NCBI GenBank assembly: GCA_019239895.1
Contig: JAFAZH010000004.1
Location: forward strand, 186,001-250,000
DNA: 64,000 bases
Direction of reading: 5' to 3'
Source of the DNA: Abditibacteriaceae bacterium
GTDB taxonomy: Bacteria; Armatimonadota; Abditibacteriia; Abditibacteriales; Abditibacteriaceae
Both the position numbers and the translations under genes were made by a program. Every line of letters starts with the position of its first letter. Positions within the stretch are counted from its first letter, which is position 1. Below the pieces are notes generated by a model. It was given only the letters and a program-made list of their open reading frames with translations, was not told the origin of the DNA and searched no databases. Positions 1 through 8,027 of this stretch are shown piece after piece.

Positions 1-735
1 TATCTGGAAGGCACCTGGCCCGCCGCCATTCTGCAAAATTCGCTTCGGCTGCCAGGGCTTTAAGGTGGTAAGCTGTTCCGGGAACGCGGTTGGATCACCA
101 GCCAGTTTGAAGGCTTCTATCGCCAGCACTGCCGAGGCGGTGTGATGACCATGCGTGCCACCAGGTTCGGGGGAGAAGCGGGTAATCATCACATCGGGAC
201 GAAAAGTGCGAATCACGCGCACAATATCGCCTAACACCTGTTGATGATCCCAGATATTTAATGTCTCGCGGTAGTCTTTGGAAAAGCCAAAGTCAAGGGC
301 GCGGGTAAAGAACTGATGACCGCCATCCAGTCGCCGTGCGGCCAGCAATTCTTGCGTGCGAATCAGACCCAGTTGCGCACCAAACTCTCCACCTAATACG
401 TTCTGCCCGCCATCGCCTCGCGTCAGGGAAAGATAAGCGGTGCGATAGGCCCGGCCTCGTGCCAGGTAGGTGATAAGTTGCGTGTTCTCATCGTCGGGAT
501 GGGCCGCGACATACAACACGCGGCCCATCTCACGAAAGCGCCGTAAATCCTGCTGAATCGCCACACCAGACACCCCGGATTGAGGTGCGGTTGCGGCTGG
601 AACAGGTGCTTCGGCGGCGCGACTGCTGTTGTCCACGAGGAGAACCAGCAACAGGGCAACTACCATTATTGGCAACGCCAGAGAGGACAGCATCCGCTGG
701 GGGTGCTGCGAAGGTAACAACTGAGTTTTGGTCAT
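1..735 (-). CDS. PIG-L (LmbE-like) deacetylase, N-terminal part, cut by the left edge
   Basis: The open frame runs from an ATG at 735 to the window edge, 245 codons with no stop. The PIG-L signature AHPDDE lies at residues 78-83, followed by LTRGDGGQN (104-112) and the second zinc-ligand motif HGHH (195-198). This family hydrolyses N-acetyl groups from amino-sugar conjugates with a zinc ion. Residues 16-34 form a hydrophobic segment after a short basic N-terminus, so the protein is probably exported or anchored. The wording around the motifs fits the long (about 800-residue) PIG-L proteins of environmental bacteria, so much of the gene is probably missing. The start lies 3 bp after the stop of the DUF2911 gene, which suggests co-transcription. 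Confidence 0.9.
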   Translation of the reverse strand, partial: MTKTQLLPSQHPQRMLSSLALPIMVVALLLVLLVDNSSRAAEAPVPAATAPQSGVSGVAIQQDLRRFREMGRVLYVAAHPDDENTQLITYLARGRAYRTAYLSLTRGDGGQNVLGGEFGAQLGLIRTQELLAARRLDGGHQFFTRALDFGFSKDYRETLNIWDHQQVLGDIVRVIRTFRPDVMITRFSPEPGGTHGHHTASAVLAIEAFKLAGDPTAFPEQLTTLKPWQPKRILQNGGGPGAFQI

Positions 736-738
736 CTA

Positions 739-1311
739 TTACTTATGAACAGTAAACGGTATGGAATACTGCGTATTTTCCCACATCATCTTGATCAGGC
801 CACCATTACCGTTCGGGTTCTTTTCAACGGACATGGTGAACTGGTCTACAGCTTTATCCAGATTTGTCTTGGTCAAGTCAACGCGGGCGAGGTCTTGTTT
901 CTCATCATACTGGGTGCCCCACTGCCCGACTTGCTTGCTGATGACCAACTTGGCCGATCCATCAGCGGCGGGCAGGGTAAAGAGAGTCACCGCACCAGCG
1001 GGAACGGTTACGCCACCCAGATCAATCGGTTGCTGGGTAACCAAGAGGGTCGCTTCGTTAGCACCCGTGCGCCACACCTGGCCAAAGGGCACCAGCCCCC
1101 CCCAGATTTTGCGGGGGGCACCGGTCTTGGGGTCTTTGGTATAGGGGCGACTGTAATAAATCGTGACGCGGTTGCCATCAATGACGGTGCCCGTTACGTC
1201 AATCGGGCTAATGCGCTTCTGCTGGGCCAGCAGTGGCGACGTGCCGAGCAGGATGGTGGCGGCAACAAGAACCAATAATTGAATCCTGCTCCTGAAAAGT
1301 GCTGTGTGCAT
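739..1311 (-). CDS. DUF2911 domain protein, exported
   Basis: This 190-residue protein has an N-terminal signal peptide (about residues 1-29, ending near LLAQQ) followed by one DUF2911 domain. Family-typical stretches are IYYSRPYTK, IWGGLVPFGQVWRTGANEAT and a closing YSIPFTV. The biochemical role of DUF2911 is unknown; proteins of this family are usually periplasmic or secreted. A good Shine-Dalgarno (AAGGAGA) precedes the ATG at 1311. The gene is followed 3 bp later by the PIG-L gene, so the two are likely one transcript. Confidence 0.9.
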   Translation of the reverse strand: MHTALFRSRIQLLVLVAATILLGTSPLLAQQKRISPIDVTGTVIDGNRVTIYYSRPYTKDPKTGAPRKIWGGLVPFGQVWRTGANEATLLVTQQPIDLGGVTVPAGAVTLFTLPAADGSAKLVISKQVGQWGTQYDEKQDLARVDLTKTNLDKAVDQFTMSVEKNPNGNGGLIKMMWENTQYSIPFTVHK

Positions 1312-1377
1312 ACTATCTCCTTATGTGGCTGAATGTTAAACGTTGGAACATACCTTGATTGACCCGACACAAAACCG

Positions 1378-1399
1378 CTTGACGAAACAGCCCGTCAAG
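1378..1399. promoter_or_regulatory. Inverted repeat between divergent genes
   Basis: CTTGACG (1378-1384) is repeated inverted as CGTCAAG (1393-1399) with an 8-base spacer, in the 272 bp gap between the divergent DUF2911 and membrane-protein genes. It could be an operator or may overlap a -35 element (TTGACG). Nothing else in this gap looks like a gene. Confidence 0.3.
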
Positions 1400-1569
1400 A
1401 CAGGGTTCAAATGCGGGTCGGAGTCGAGGTGAATTCCATCCTTGCACCTCTCATTGTAGTGGCTTTAACCAAGATGTTCAATACTGGGGAGTTCAGGAGG
1501 AATAATAAAATTGAGGCTATTCTTTAGATGGCCACAACTTACTTACCCGACTACCCCCCTGAGACAGCT

Positions 1570-1578
1570 TGATACAAT
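1570..1578 (+). promoter_or_regulatory. Extended -10 promoter, probably giving a leaderless mRNA
   Basis: TGATACAAT fits an extended -10 element (TGn plus TACAAT at 1573-1578). It ends five bases before the ATG at 1584, so transcription would begin at or next to the start codon. No Shine-Dalgarno is present between them, consistent with a leaderless message. Confidence 0.4.
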
Positions 1579-1583
1579 AAAAG

Positions 1584-2114
1584 ATGGATATGACCGCACA
1601 ACGTCTGGATTTAATTATGGCTACCCTGATGGGGGCTGTGCTGGGCGTCCTGCTGCTCTTTGCCCATTATTACTGGGTCATGGCGGCATGGGTGGCGGTT
1701 GTACGCTCCTCGAACGGTTCTCACTCCTATCCTTTAGGCCCAACTTCACGGCTACCGATGCAATACTTCTTTGCCGGGCAATGGCTGCGCATCACTTTGA
1801 GCGGAGTGGCGTTAGGGGGGCTAACTGCCTATACGTGGTCGCACCAGCGTAGCGATCAAACCTGTGCTGCGGATTGGTGTTTACGCGGTGGGCTGCTGCT
1901 TTTCATGGTGTTCCTGGTGCGCCAAGCCACCCTAATATTACACGCCATTTCTATCTTCACCAGCAGAAGTTACATGGGCAGGATGCCTGCAATGCCAGTG
2001 TTCAGAATGGCTTCGATAATGCTCAATATCTTCGATGCGGCTCTTATTTGGAGCCTCTTGCTCATCTGGTGGGGCTGGACTTTACGCAAGCAGAACGCGC
2101 AAAAGACACCTTGA
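1584..2114 (+). CDS. Small integral membrane protein, function unknown
   Basis: The 176-residue protein has four hydrophobic segments, at about residues 10-42, 68-85, 102-122 and 145-166, and little else. I recognise no family. A second ATG two codons in (1590) is possible. No Shine-Dalgarno precedes the ATG; a -10-like TACAAT ends 5 bp upstream, hinting at a leaderless transcript. It lies 39 bp before the VanX-like dipeptidase gene on the same strand. Confidence 0.65.
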   Translation: MDMTAQRLDLIMATLMGAVLGVLLLFAHYYWVMAAWVAVVRSSNGSHSYPLGPTSRLPMQYFFAGQWLRITLSGVALGGLTAYTWSHQRSDQTCAADWCLRGGLLLFMVFLVRQATLILHAISIFTSRSYMGRMPAMPVFRMASIMLNIFDAALIWSLLLIWWGWTLRKQNAQKTP

Positions 2115-2153
2115 TGCCAAGGGCAAGTAGATACTGAAATCGTTACTCTGTCT

Positions 2154-2861
2154 ATGCCCAAGATCACTCGACCAGAAGACCTTTATCATCCCGTTTCAGG
2201 ACACCCTGTTGAGACTATCGCCAATCTGGACAGCATCCCGATCCAGGAAAACGGGGAACCCCTTCTCAACCTAGCTGATGCCTGTTCACAAATTCTACTG
2301 CGTCCTTTCTACAAGCCTTTGCGGGGCCGCCAGCCTTTGTTTGCTCGTGCCTCAGTTGCTCAAAGATTACAAACCGCTCAACAATGGCTGAATGAGCAGC
2401 ATCCCGGCTATCGCATCGCGGTCGTAGACGCTCACCGCAGTGACGGTGAACAACGTTGGGGCCACCTGATCTTGCGCTATTCGCTGCGCCTGCAACATCC
2501 TACCTGGCCCTCCGCCCTCGTGCGAGAAGCCGCTAACAAATATGTCGCCGCGCCCGATGCCATTGCTCCCCCACCCCATACGACCGGCGGGGCCATTGAT
2601 GTGCGCCTTGTGGGGCCAGATAGCAAGCAACTCAATTTGCAGGGACCGCCCCTAAAATTAGCCGCAGCCCGCACCGATTATCCGCATCTGTCAGAGCGGG
2701 TCAGGCACTATCGCCAGATTTTATGTAATGCTCTCAACTACGCAGGATTTTCTAACTATGAAGAGGAGTGGTGGCACTGGTCGTATGGCGATAGCGGCTG
2801 GGCCTTGCGCAGCAATCAACCTCTCGCTTTTTACAGCCGTGTGGCGCGGCCCAAGTTATAA
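2154..2861 (+). CDS. D-alanyl-D-alanine dipeptidase-like metallopeptidase (VanX/DdpX family, M15D)
   Basis: This 235-residue protein carries the M15D zinc site: HTTGGAID at 142-149 supplies H142 and D149, and EEEWWHWS around 203-210 supplies catalytic E205 and ligand H208. The DAHRS stretch (92-96) holds the arginine (R95) that corresponds to the transition-state-binding arginine of VanX. Enzymes of this family split the dipeptide D-Ala-D-Ala, for vancomycin resistance or for recycling wall material. There is no signal peptide, so it acts in the cytoplasm. No vanH, vanA or vanRS neighbour is present, so a recycling role is more likely than resistance. Confidence 0.9.
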   Translation: MPKITRPEDLYHPVSGHPVETIANLDSIPIQENGEPLLNLADACSQILLRPFYKPLRGRQPLFARASVAQRLQTAQQWLNEQHPGYRIAVVDAHRSDGEQRWGHLILRYSLRLQHPTWPSALVREAANKYVAAPDAIAPPPHTTGGAIDVRLVGPDSKQLNLQGPPLKLAAARTDYPHLSERVRHYRQILCNALNYAGFSNYEEEWWHWSYGDSGWALRSNQPLAFYSRVARPKL

Positions 2862-2959
2862 CTGAGGGTTAAGCTTGAATTATTTCATATCCATTAATCA
2901 GCACCGGCCAAAGCCGTGCAAGACGCACCAACAGATGAATTTGGCCTGTGAGAGAACTC

Positions 2960-3196
2960 ATGAGTAAAACGCCTTTATCAAGCACTCCCAATCGCCGTGG
3001 GTCATCAGTGACCGTGCGTTGTTCCTATTGCATTAACACTTATACCACGAGCAGTGCCACGACTCTTTCCGAAGCGCGTTGCCCATCATGCCGTCGCCAT
3101 CACCAATACCTAAACGCTATGCGCCGCATCCGCCATTGGTGGCGTTATCGGGCTGCGAATCCAGCTTTAGCATCGCGCCATACTTCAGACAAATGA
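2960..3196 (+). CDS. Small zinc-ribbon protein
   Basis: The 78-residue protein has two CxxC knuckles, CSYC and CPSC, 20 residues apart, followed by a basic, Trp/Arg-rich tail (RRIRHWWRYR). This looks like a zinc-ribbon that could bind nucleic acid or a protein partner. I chose the ATG at 2960; a GTG four codons upstream (2948) is possible but has no ribosome site, while GAGAGA lies 5 bp before the ATG. A similar layout (two CxxC knuckles plus basic tail) occurs in the ORF at 7558-7839, so this may be a small family in the genome. Confidence 0.6.
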   Translation: MSKTPLSSTPNRRGSSVTVRCSYCINTYTTSSATTLSEARCPSCRRHHQYLNAMRRIRHWWRYRAANPALASRHTSDK

Positions 3197-3203
3197 CCGA
3201 CCT

Positions 3204-6200
3204 TTAGTGTGCAGTAAGCGGCTGGCTGCCATCAGCAACGAGATGGCCTTGGGCATCTTGTAAATCTTGCCAGCGCACCACGACTTCACTTCCCGGAGTC
3301 AGACTTCCTTCTTCCAAACTCAGTGTTATGCGCTGTCGCGCTGAGTTGTATGCGACACTCTGCACTGCTACAGCATGACCATTGATAAAAACAAAGTAAT
3401 GTTCGCCATTAGCAGCGACTTCACTGTCTAACCTACTAAAACTGAGCTGAATGCTGCTTTGAGCTACCGATGCGCTGGCAGTTGAGATCGTCGTCGAAAC
3501 TCGCACTGCCCTCGGAGTAACAGAGGCTTGGATGGCTTTAGAAAACTCGGAAGTATCACCCGTGCTAGCATTGGTGGCAGTGACAGTGAAGAACTGGCGG
3601 CTAAAGCTACCCACCACACTAACGGAGAAACTCCCGTTGCCACTGTTATTGGTCGTGGTGCGAGTGGTGCCCAGATACACTTCGCCTTCCCCGTAACCCG
3701 AAGCATCTAATGCTGTGTTGCGGTAGAAGTCGAGGTCAAAGCGGCTGTTGGGTGTGCTGTTGAGCGTGCCATTGATGATGGTACTGCTTCCATTACTGAT
3801 AACCTGTGTGATAACAGGGAAGTTCTGTAAGTTATTCGGGCCTCTATCTGCATCACCGGGGTCATTGGGCGTTACCGTGTTGTCTGGTTCACCATCGGGT
3901 TGCAGGTTAATACCTAATTTGCCGTTGGCAACTATTATATTCTGTCGAACGGAGTTACCTCGACTATCGCCCACAACATGCACTCCCGATCCGCTATTGT
4001 GCGAGATGGTGTTGCCCCGAACTTGATTCCCATCCGTTCCAATGGGGCCATTAGGAATAATCAGAATGCCATCTTGCCGGTTACCGGAAATAACGTTCCC
4101 GGCTCCGGTTGCAGTGCCACCAATGATATTGTTGGTAGCACCCTGCCAAATGACTATACCTTGACCGTTGGGTATAGTTGCGCTGCCACTTGGGTTAAGA
4201 CCAATATAATTACCTTGCACTGCGTTACCTTGAGTGCCCGCGAACACAATCAAGACCGCTCTTGCATTACCAGAGATGATATTACGCGCCTCAGGGGTTG
4301 TGCCACCAATAGTATTTTGAGAGCTACCCTGGATAGCCACTCCAAAATAGCGATTTGGTAAAGCACTGGTTCCCGCAGCATTAAGACCAATATAGTTGCC
4401 CTGCACCTGATTATTAAGGGTGCTATCAAAAGCTAAGATGATTCCATCGGTGATATTCCCAGACATGACATTGCGTGCTCCGGTGACTGACCCGCCGACA
4501 AGATTATGTTGCCCACCCCAGATGGCGACGCCACAATCTCGGTTTGGCAGTGCCTTGTTCCCGGTGACATCAGTTCCCAAATAGTTGCCCTGGATGATGT
4601 TGCTATCAGTGCCCTTATCCACGAGGAAAACGCCTTGTGTATTCCCAGAGAGAATATTGCGGGCTGCTGCCACAGTGCCCCCGACAGTGTTATGCTGGGC
4701 CTGATTAGCGATGGTTACTCCCGCGCCTTTGTTCGCTAAAGCCGCTGTGCCGCTCAGGTTGGTGCCGATATAATTACCCTGCACCACATTATCCGAGGTG
4801 CCTTTATCCACGATGTGGACACCATCAATGAGGTTGCCAGAGATGATATTGCGCATACCCGCCGCAGTGCCACCAATCGTATTAAAGGATGCCCCACTCG
4901 CAATAAGGACACCTTGCGTGTTAGGCACTGCCAGGGTGCCTGCCGCATTCAGGCCAATATAATTGCCCTGCACTTGGTTCATGCTGGTATTAACATCTTT
5001 AATCCAAAAACCCGACCCATTCCCACTGATAATGTTACGCGCCGCAGGCGTTGTGCCACCGACGAGATTACCCTGCGCCCCGTTGGTAATGGCTACGCCA
5101 TTGCCGTTGAGCTTAATCCGCGTGCCTGTAACATCAGTGCCGATATAGTTACCCTGCACCACATTCGCTTTGGTGTTACTACTCGCAATGACAACCCCAC
5201 TGCCGTTGTTACCTCCCAAAATGTTACGTGCCCCTGGCATCAGGCCACCAACCAAATTCCCAGAAGCACCACCGACAATAGCGACTCCATTAGAAAGCGG
5301 TGAACTGGGTAAAATGGTGGCCCCATCCGCACCAAGCCCTAAGTAATTGCCCTGCACCAGGTTGGAAGCAGCACTTATCCCGCCAATAAAGATGCCATTG
5401 TTGGTGTTACCGGAGATGATATTGCGCGCCCCAGAAACCACCCCGCCGATGACACTGCGATGAACCCCATCAAGAATGCCAATTCCTGATTGCTGATTGG
5501 GCAAAGCGTGGACTCCACTCGCGTCCGCTCCGATATAGTTCCCCTGCACCACATTATTATCACTGCCTTGATCTATGATATGGATTCCATCATTCTTATT
5601 ACCCGACAAAACATTACGAGTAGCGGCTGTGGTACCGCCAATTAAGTTATTATGGGCACCACCACTGATAACTATGCCATTGAAGTTGGGAACAGCAGTG
5701 GTGCCAACAGCATCTGTGCCAAGGAAGCAGCCGTCTACGCGATTACCACTTGCTGCCAAACCACTGATCTTGATGCCACCTGTATCAAGCGTTCCATTCC
5801 CGGCAAAGCCATTAACGACCAAGCCTCGGATAGTGCAACTGGAGTTATTGATAACCAAACCATCCATCAGCCGCCCAGAGCCATTGAGCACAACTTCTGG
5901 CCCAGCGGTATTGGTGTCACCGGTAAAAGCGGTTTGCGTGGTGCCGTCTATCGTAATACCACTGACAGCCAAAGCAGGTAGGGCCACATTGACGTTGATG
6001 ATAAAAGCACCAGTGGTGGCGTTGAAGCCAGTATCGCTGGTGGGGATGTTGAACTGGATAAAGCTGCCGCTGGAGGCAGCATCGGCATCGAGAATGGCCT
6101 GACGCAGTGAACCGGGGCCGCTGTCTCCCGTATTGGTCACGGTCAGCGTATCAGCTAAGGCATTTGACGACTTGAGACTAAGCCCCATAAGGCATAGGAA

Positions 6201-6239
6201 CAAGAACAAAAGGCGGGGACAGACTTTAATTTGCATCAA
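3204..6239 (-). CDS. Large secreted parallel beta-helix repeat protein
   Basis: This 1011-residue protein begins with a signal peptide (cleavage near SNALAD, residue 30). Residues 31-60 match the start of CSLREAI-type exported proteins (DSGPGSLRQAILDAD). Residues 165-790 hold about nine tandem units of roughly 65 residues with the pattern NxVQGNYIGT, GTxALPN, GVxI, NxIGG and ARNIISGN, which fold as a right-handed beta-helix. The C-terminal hundred residues form a separate beta-sandwich-like domain (residues 905-1011). Such proteins are surface or secreted adhesins or carbohydrate-interacting proteins; the exact ligand is not visible. No anchoring or PEP-CTERM-like tail was seen. It stands alone, transcribed from a 238 bp gap. 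Confidence 0.85.
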   Translation of the reverse strand: MMQIKVCPRLLFLFLCLMGLSLKSSNALADTLTVTNTGDSGPGSLRQAILDADAASSGSFIQFNIPTSDTGFNATTGAFIINVNVALPALAVSGITIDGTTQTAFTGDTNTAGPEVVLNGSGRLMDGLVINNSSCTIRGLVVNGFAGNGTLDTGGIKISGLAASGNRVDGCFLGTDAVGTTAVPNFNGIVISGGAHNNLIGGTTAATRNVLSGNKNDGIHIIDQGSDNNVVQGNYIGADASGVHALPNQQSGIGILDGVHRSVIGGVVSGARNIISGNTNNGIFIGGISAASNLVQGNYLGLGADGATILPSSPLSNGVAIVGGASGNLVGGLMPGARNILGGNNGSGVVIASSNTKANVVQGNYIGTDVTGTRIKLNGNGVAITNGAQGNLVGGTTPAARNIISGNGSGFWIKDVNTSMNQVQGNYIGLNAAGTLAVPNTQGVLIASGASFNTIGGTAAGMRNIISGNLIDGVHIVDKGTSDNVVQGNYIGTNLSGTAALANKGAGVTIANQAQHNTVGGTVAAARNILSGNTQGVFLVDKGTDSNIIQGNYLGTDVTGNKALPNRDCGVAIWGGQHNLVGGSVTGARNVMSGNITDGIILAFDSTLNNQVQGNYIGLNAAGTSALPNRYFGVAIQGSSQNTIGGTTPEARNIISGNARAVLIVFAGTQGNAVQGNYIGLNPSGSATIPNGQGIVIWQGATNNIIGGTATGAGNVISGNRQDGILIIPNGPIGTDGNQVRGNTISHNSGSGVHVVGDSRGNSVRQNIIVANGKLGINLQPDGEPDNTVTPNDPGDADRGPNNLQNFPVITQVISNGSSTIINGTLNSTPNSRFDLDFYRNTALDASGYGEGEVYLGTTRTTTNNSGNGSFSVSVVGSFSRQFFTVTATNASTGDTSEFSKAIQASVTPRAVRVSTTISTASASVAQSSIQLSFSRLDSEVAANGEHYFVFINGHAVAVQSVAYNSARQRITLSLEEGSLTPGSEVVVRWQDLQDAQGHLVADGSQPLTAH
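3960..5750 (-). repeat. Coding tandem repeats of the beta-helix protein, about nine units
   Basis: Within the beta-helix gene, units of about 190-210 bp recur. Each encodes a VQGNYIG-like step and an ARNIISGN-like step. The units have diverged at the DNA level, so this is an old array and not a recent expansion. Borders are approximate, taken from the protein pattern. Confidence 0.75.
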
Positions 6240-6393
6240 GAACCTTCGGTGAATTGATATGGAATGGGTGTGTACCCCATCTTCCCATATTCACTCTTAA
6301 TTAGCAAACCAGAGTCGTGCTTAAAGCCTATCGTTGAGCCGGGAAAAATTGCAGAATAACCTTGCGCTCATTTCATGTGTTATGCCATGCGAG

Positions 6394-6435
6394 TTCATGC
6401 GCCTACTGCACAATAGCGTTCAAATAGCGCATGAA
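6394..6435. repeat. Inverted repeat downstream of YdcF gene
   Basis: TTCATGCGC (6394-6402) and GCGCATGAA (6427-6435) form a 9 bp stem with a 24-base loop. The right arm is part of the dispersed repeat at 6412-6448. It lies 3' of the YdcF-like gene and 5' of the beta-helix gene, so it could be a terminator-like structure or part of a small mobile hairpin. Confidence 0.4.
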
Positions 6436-6448
6436 ATTAGCGTCGCCC
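6412..6448 (+). repeat. Dispersed intergenic repeat, copy A
   Basis: The 37-base segment beginning AATAGCGTTCAAATAGCG recurs, reverse-complemented and with one base deleted and one changed, at 11247-11282. A weaker relative (TTCAAATAGCG) sits at 7519-7529. Both good copies lie in non-coding gaps between minus-strand genes. It is too short for an insertion sequence and looks like a REP-type element. Confidence 0.5.
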
Positions 6449-6477
6449 CACGTAGCGTACGATTCTAAGCCAGGGCG

Positions 6478-7335
6478 TTAGATTCTGCCGCGCAGTTTAT
6501 AGACGCGATAGCCGATGACTTCATGTATCCAAGTGCGGAAGGCTTCGCTGCGATCAACGACGCCGCCGGGGGCGTTTAGGTCGAAGTGGCCTTCGATGCA
6601 GGGCGAGCACAAGATGGTGACGCCCTGCCCCTTGACCGCTTTGCGAAACACCCCGGCCACACGGCGCATGTGGGTGGGGCTACTGACCACGATCACGCGC
6701 TGCCAGCCGTGCTGACGTGCTAATCGGGCGATTCCGGCGGCTTCCTCCCCGGTGTTGGCTACTGGCCCGATTTCTTCGACTGGCTGTGGCAGTTTTAAAT
6801 GGTGCATCTGCTGGCGCACAAAGGGAGCATAAGGCAAAGCGGCGGTCTCCATACGTTCTACCCGCAAGCGAGGCACTACCAAAACCGGCGCGTAGCCCTG
6901 TCCTAATAGTTCATAGGCATGAGTAACCCGCTCTTGAAAGAAGTCGTCGGGGGTGCCGTCTTCATGAATGCCGCCACCTAAGACATAAACCGCATTCGCG
7001 TGTTGCAAAGGATCACGCCGCACGAGGCTGCGCGCCCCGGCCATGACTAAGGGCGTGCTAATCGCTCCTAAAAGCATCAGACACGCGATTCCACTCCCAA
7101 GCCATAACAACCCCCTGGCCCGACTGGTTATCAGCCCGGCTCCTATAAGGCCCGCAAACCAAAAGCTGAGCGGGCTGTCGGCCCAGCCGCCGATACCCGG
7201 CAATACTTGCAAGCCAAAATTATTGAGCGTGCCCCACGCCAGCACGCCCACAATAAAACCAGCCATTATTTGCCCTAGCTGCTCGTTCTTGGTTGGCAAC
7301 TTTTGTGCTGTAATGTTGGCTGTTACTCTTTTCAT
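6478..7335 (-). CDS. YdcF/ElyC-like membrane protein (DUF218)
   Basis: The 285-residue protein has three N-terminal hydrophobic segments (about residues 23-47, 58-70 and 75-95) followed by a DUF218 domain from residue 112, recognised by NAVYVLGGGIHEDG, NTGEEA (194-199) and VIVVSSPTHMRR. E. coli relatives (ElyC, SanA, YdcF) act in envelope integrity and wall or polysaccharide precursor handling; the chemistry is not settled. The catalytic-looking domain would face the periplasm. It is a single gene with AT-rich DNA upstream. Confidence 0.85.
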   Translation of the reverse strand: MKRVTANITAQKLPTKNEQLGQIMAGFIVGVLAWGTLNNFGLQVLPGIGGWADSPLSFWFAGLIGAGLITSRARGLLWLGSGIACLMLLGAISTPLVMAGARSLVRRDPLQHANAVYVLGGGIHEDGTPDDFFQERVTHAYELLGQGYAPVLVVPRLRVERMETAALPYAPFVRQQMHHLKLPQPVEEIGPVANTGEEAAGIARLARQHGWQRVIVVSSPTHMRRVAGVFRKAVKGQGVTILCSPCIEGHFDLNAPGGVVDRSEAFRTWIHEVIGYRVYKLRGRI

Positions 7336-7470
7336 TCAAAACCCACCCATATCTGTGATGTTTCACTTCACCCTTGAAACTAAATAATTGAAGCTAAAAA
7401 TTGAATTTTGTTGATACACGAAACTATTCCCAGTCTGCAACGTCAATAATTTATCAAGAAAAAATAATAA

Positions 7471-7499
7471 ATGACGGGATGTAGAGATTAGCTTATACT
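7471..7499 (+). promoter_or_regulatory. Candidate sigma-70 promoter before the ATT-start zinc-ribbon ORF
   Basis: ATGACG (7471-7476) and TATACT (7494-7499) are separated by 17 bp, matching four of six -35 positions and five of six -10 positions. Transcription would begin near 7506, about 40 bases before the GAAGAGG ribosome site of the following ORF. The surrounding DNA (7336-7540) is AT-rich and otherwise empty. Confidence 0.4.
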
Positions 7500-7557
7500 T
7501 TTGTGTCCCTAACGTTATTCAAATAGCGAGTAAATTTCTTCTTGAAGAGGTAAGCCA

Positions 7558-7839
7558 ATTAGCAGTAACATTGAAAATCACGCTCTTGATAAAGAACTTG
7601 TTAGGCCGCAGCAACCACCAACTGATGCTCCAAAGTTTCAGTCTAAGCGTCAAGCGAAAGTCGCTTTTAAATGTAAATGGTGTGGCTATACCAATGCCCT
7701 GCCGCTTTCTACCTTAAAATCATCCCATTGGCAACAGCAACGCTGTGCCAAATGCGAACATAAGCTGAACAAAGTCGCGTCCTTCAGCTTTTGGGTATTG
7801 CGTCTACGCGCCTGCTTTGGTCTTATCAGAGCGCACTAA
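7558..7839 (+). CDS. Small zinc-ribbon ORF with a probable ATT start (or a broken gene)
   Basis: An open frame from 7546 to the TAA at 7837-7839 encodes two zinc knuckles, CKWC and CAKC, and a basic hydrophobic tail (FWVLRLRACFGLIRAH), like the protein at 2960-3196. There is no ATG, GTG or TTG in frame before the first knuckle. The ATT at 7558 lies 7 bp after GAAGAGG (7544-7550), and a promoter-like pair sits upstream. ATT is a rare but real start (infC). A pseudogene with a lost start is the alternative. From the ATT the product is 93 residues. Confidence 0.4.
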   Translation: MSSNIENHALDKELVRPQQPPTDAPKFQSKRQAKVAFKCKWCGYTNALPLSTLKSSHWQQQRCAKCEHKLNKVASFSFWVLRLRACFGLIRAH

Positions 7840-7903
7840 CACCAGCCTTGGTATAAGGCTGTATACTAGAGCCGCGAGAACCGTTAGTAATAAATTGAAC
7901 TTT

Positions 7904-7970
7904 TACTCAAGACAATAGCGGAGCACCTGAATGCAGAAATGCAGATGGTGTCCCGCTATTGTCTTGAGTA
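7904..7970. terminator. Long hairpin (18 bp perfect arms) between convergent genes
   Basis: Arms 7904-7921 and 7953-7970 are perfect reverse complements (TACTCAAGACAATAGCGG and its partner); an inner CACC/GGTG pair (7924-7927 with 7947-7950) continues the stem. It lies between the plus-strand zinc-ribbon ORF and the minus-strand Gly-rich gene, so it can serve as a two-way terminator. Neither side has a clear U-tract. Confidence 0.6.
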
Positions 7971-8027
7971 ACCAATGCTACCGAGGAGCCGCTTTAAGTT
8001 CCCGGAGCATCAATCGTACATTGGTTT

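Noticed and set aside
745..1278. Long open frame on the plus strand opposite the DUF2911 gene
   Set aside because: It is the antisense of a clear family domain and has no ribosome site or recognisable motif.
2154..2861. Vancomycin resistance determinant
   Set aside because: Only the dipeptidase is present; there is no D-lactate ligase, dehydrogenase or VanRS pair, so recycling is the simpler reading.
4815..5303. 162-codon frame opposite the beta-helix gene
   Set aside because: It is a by-product of the repeat composition of the beta-helix units; no motif or start signal.
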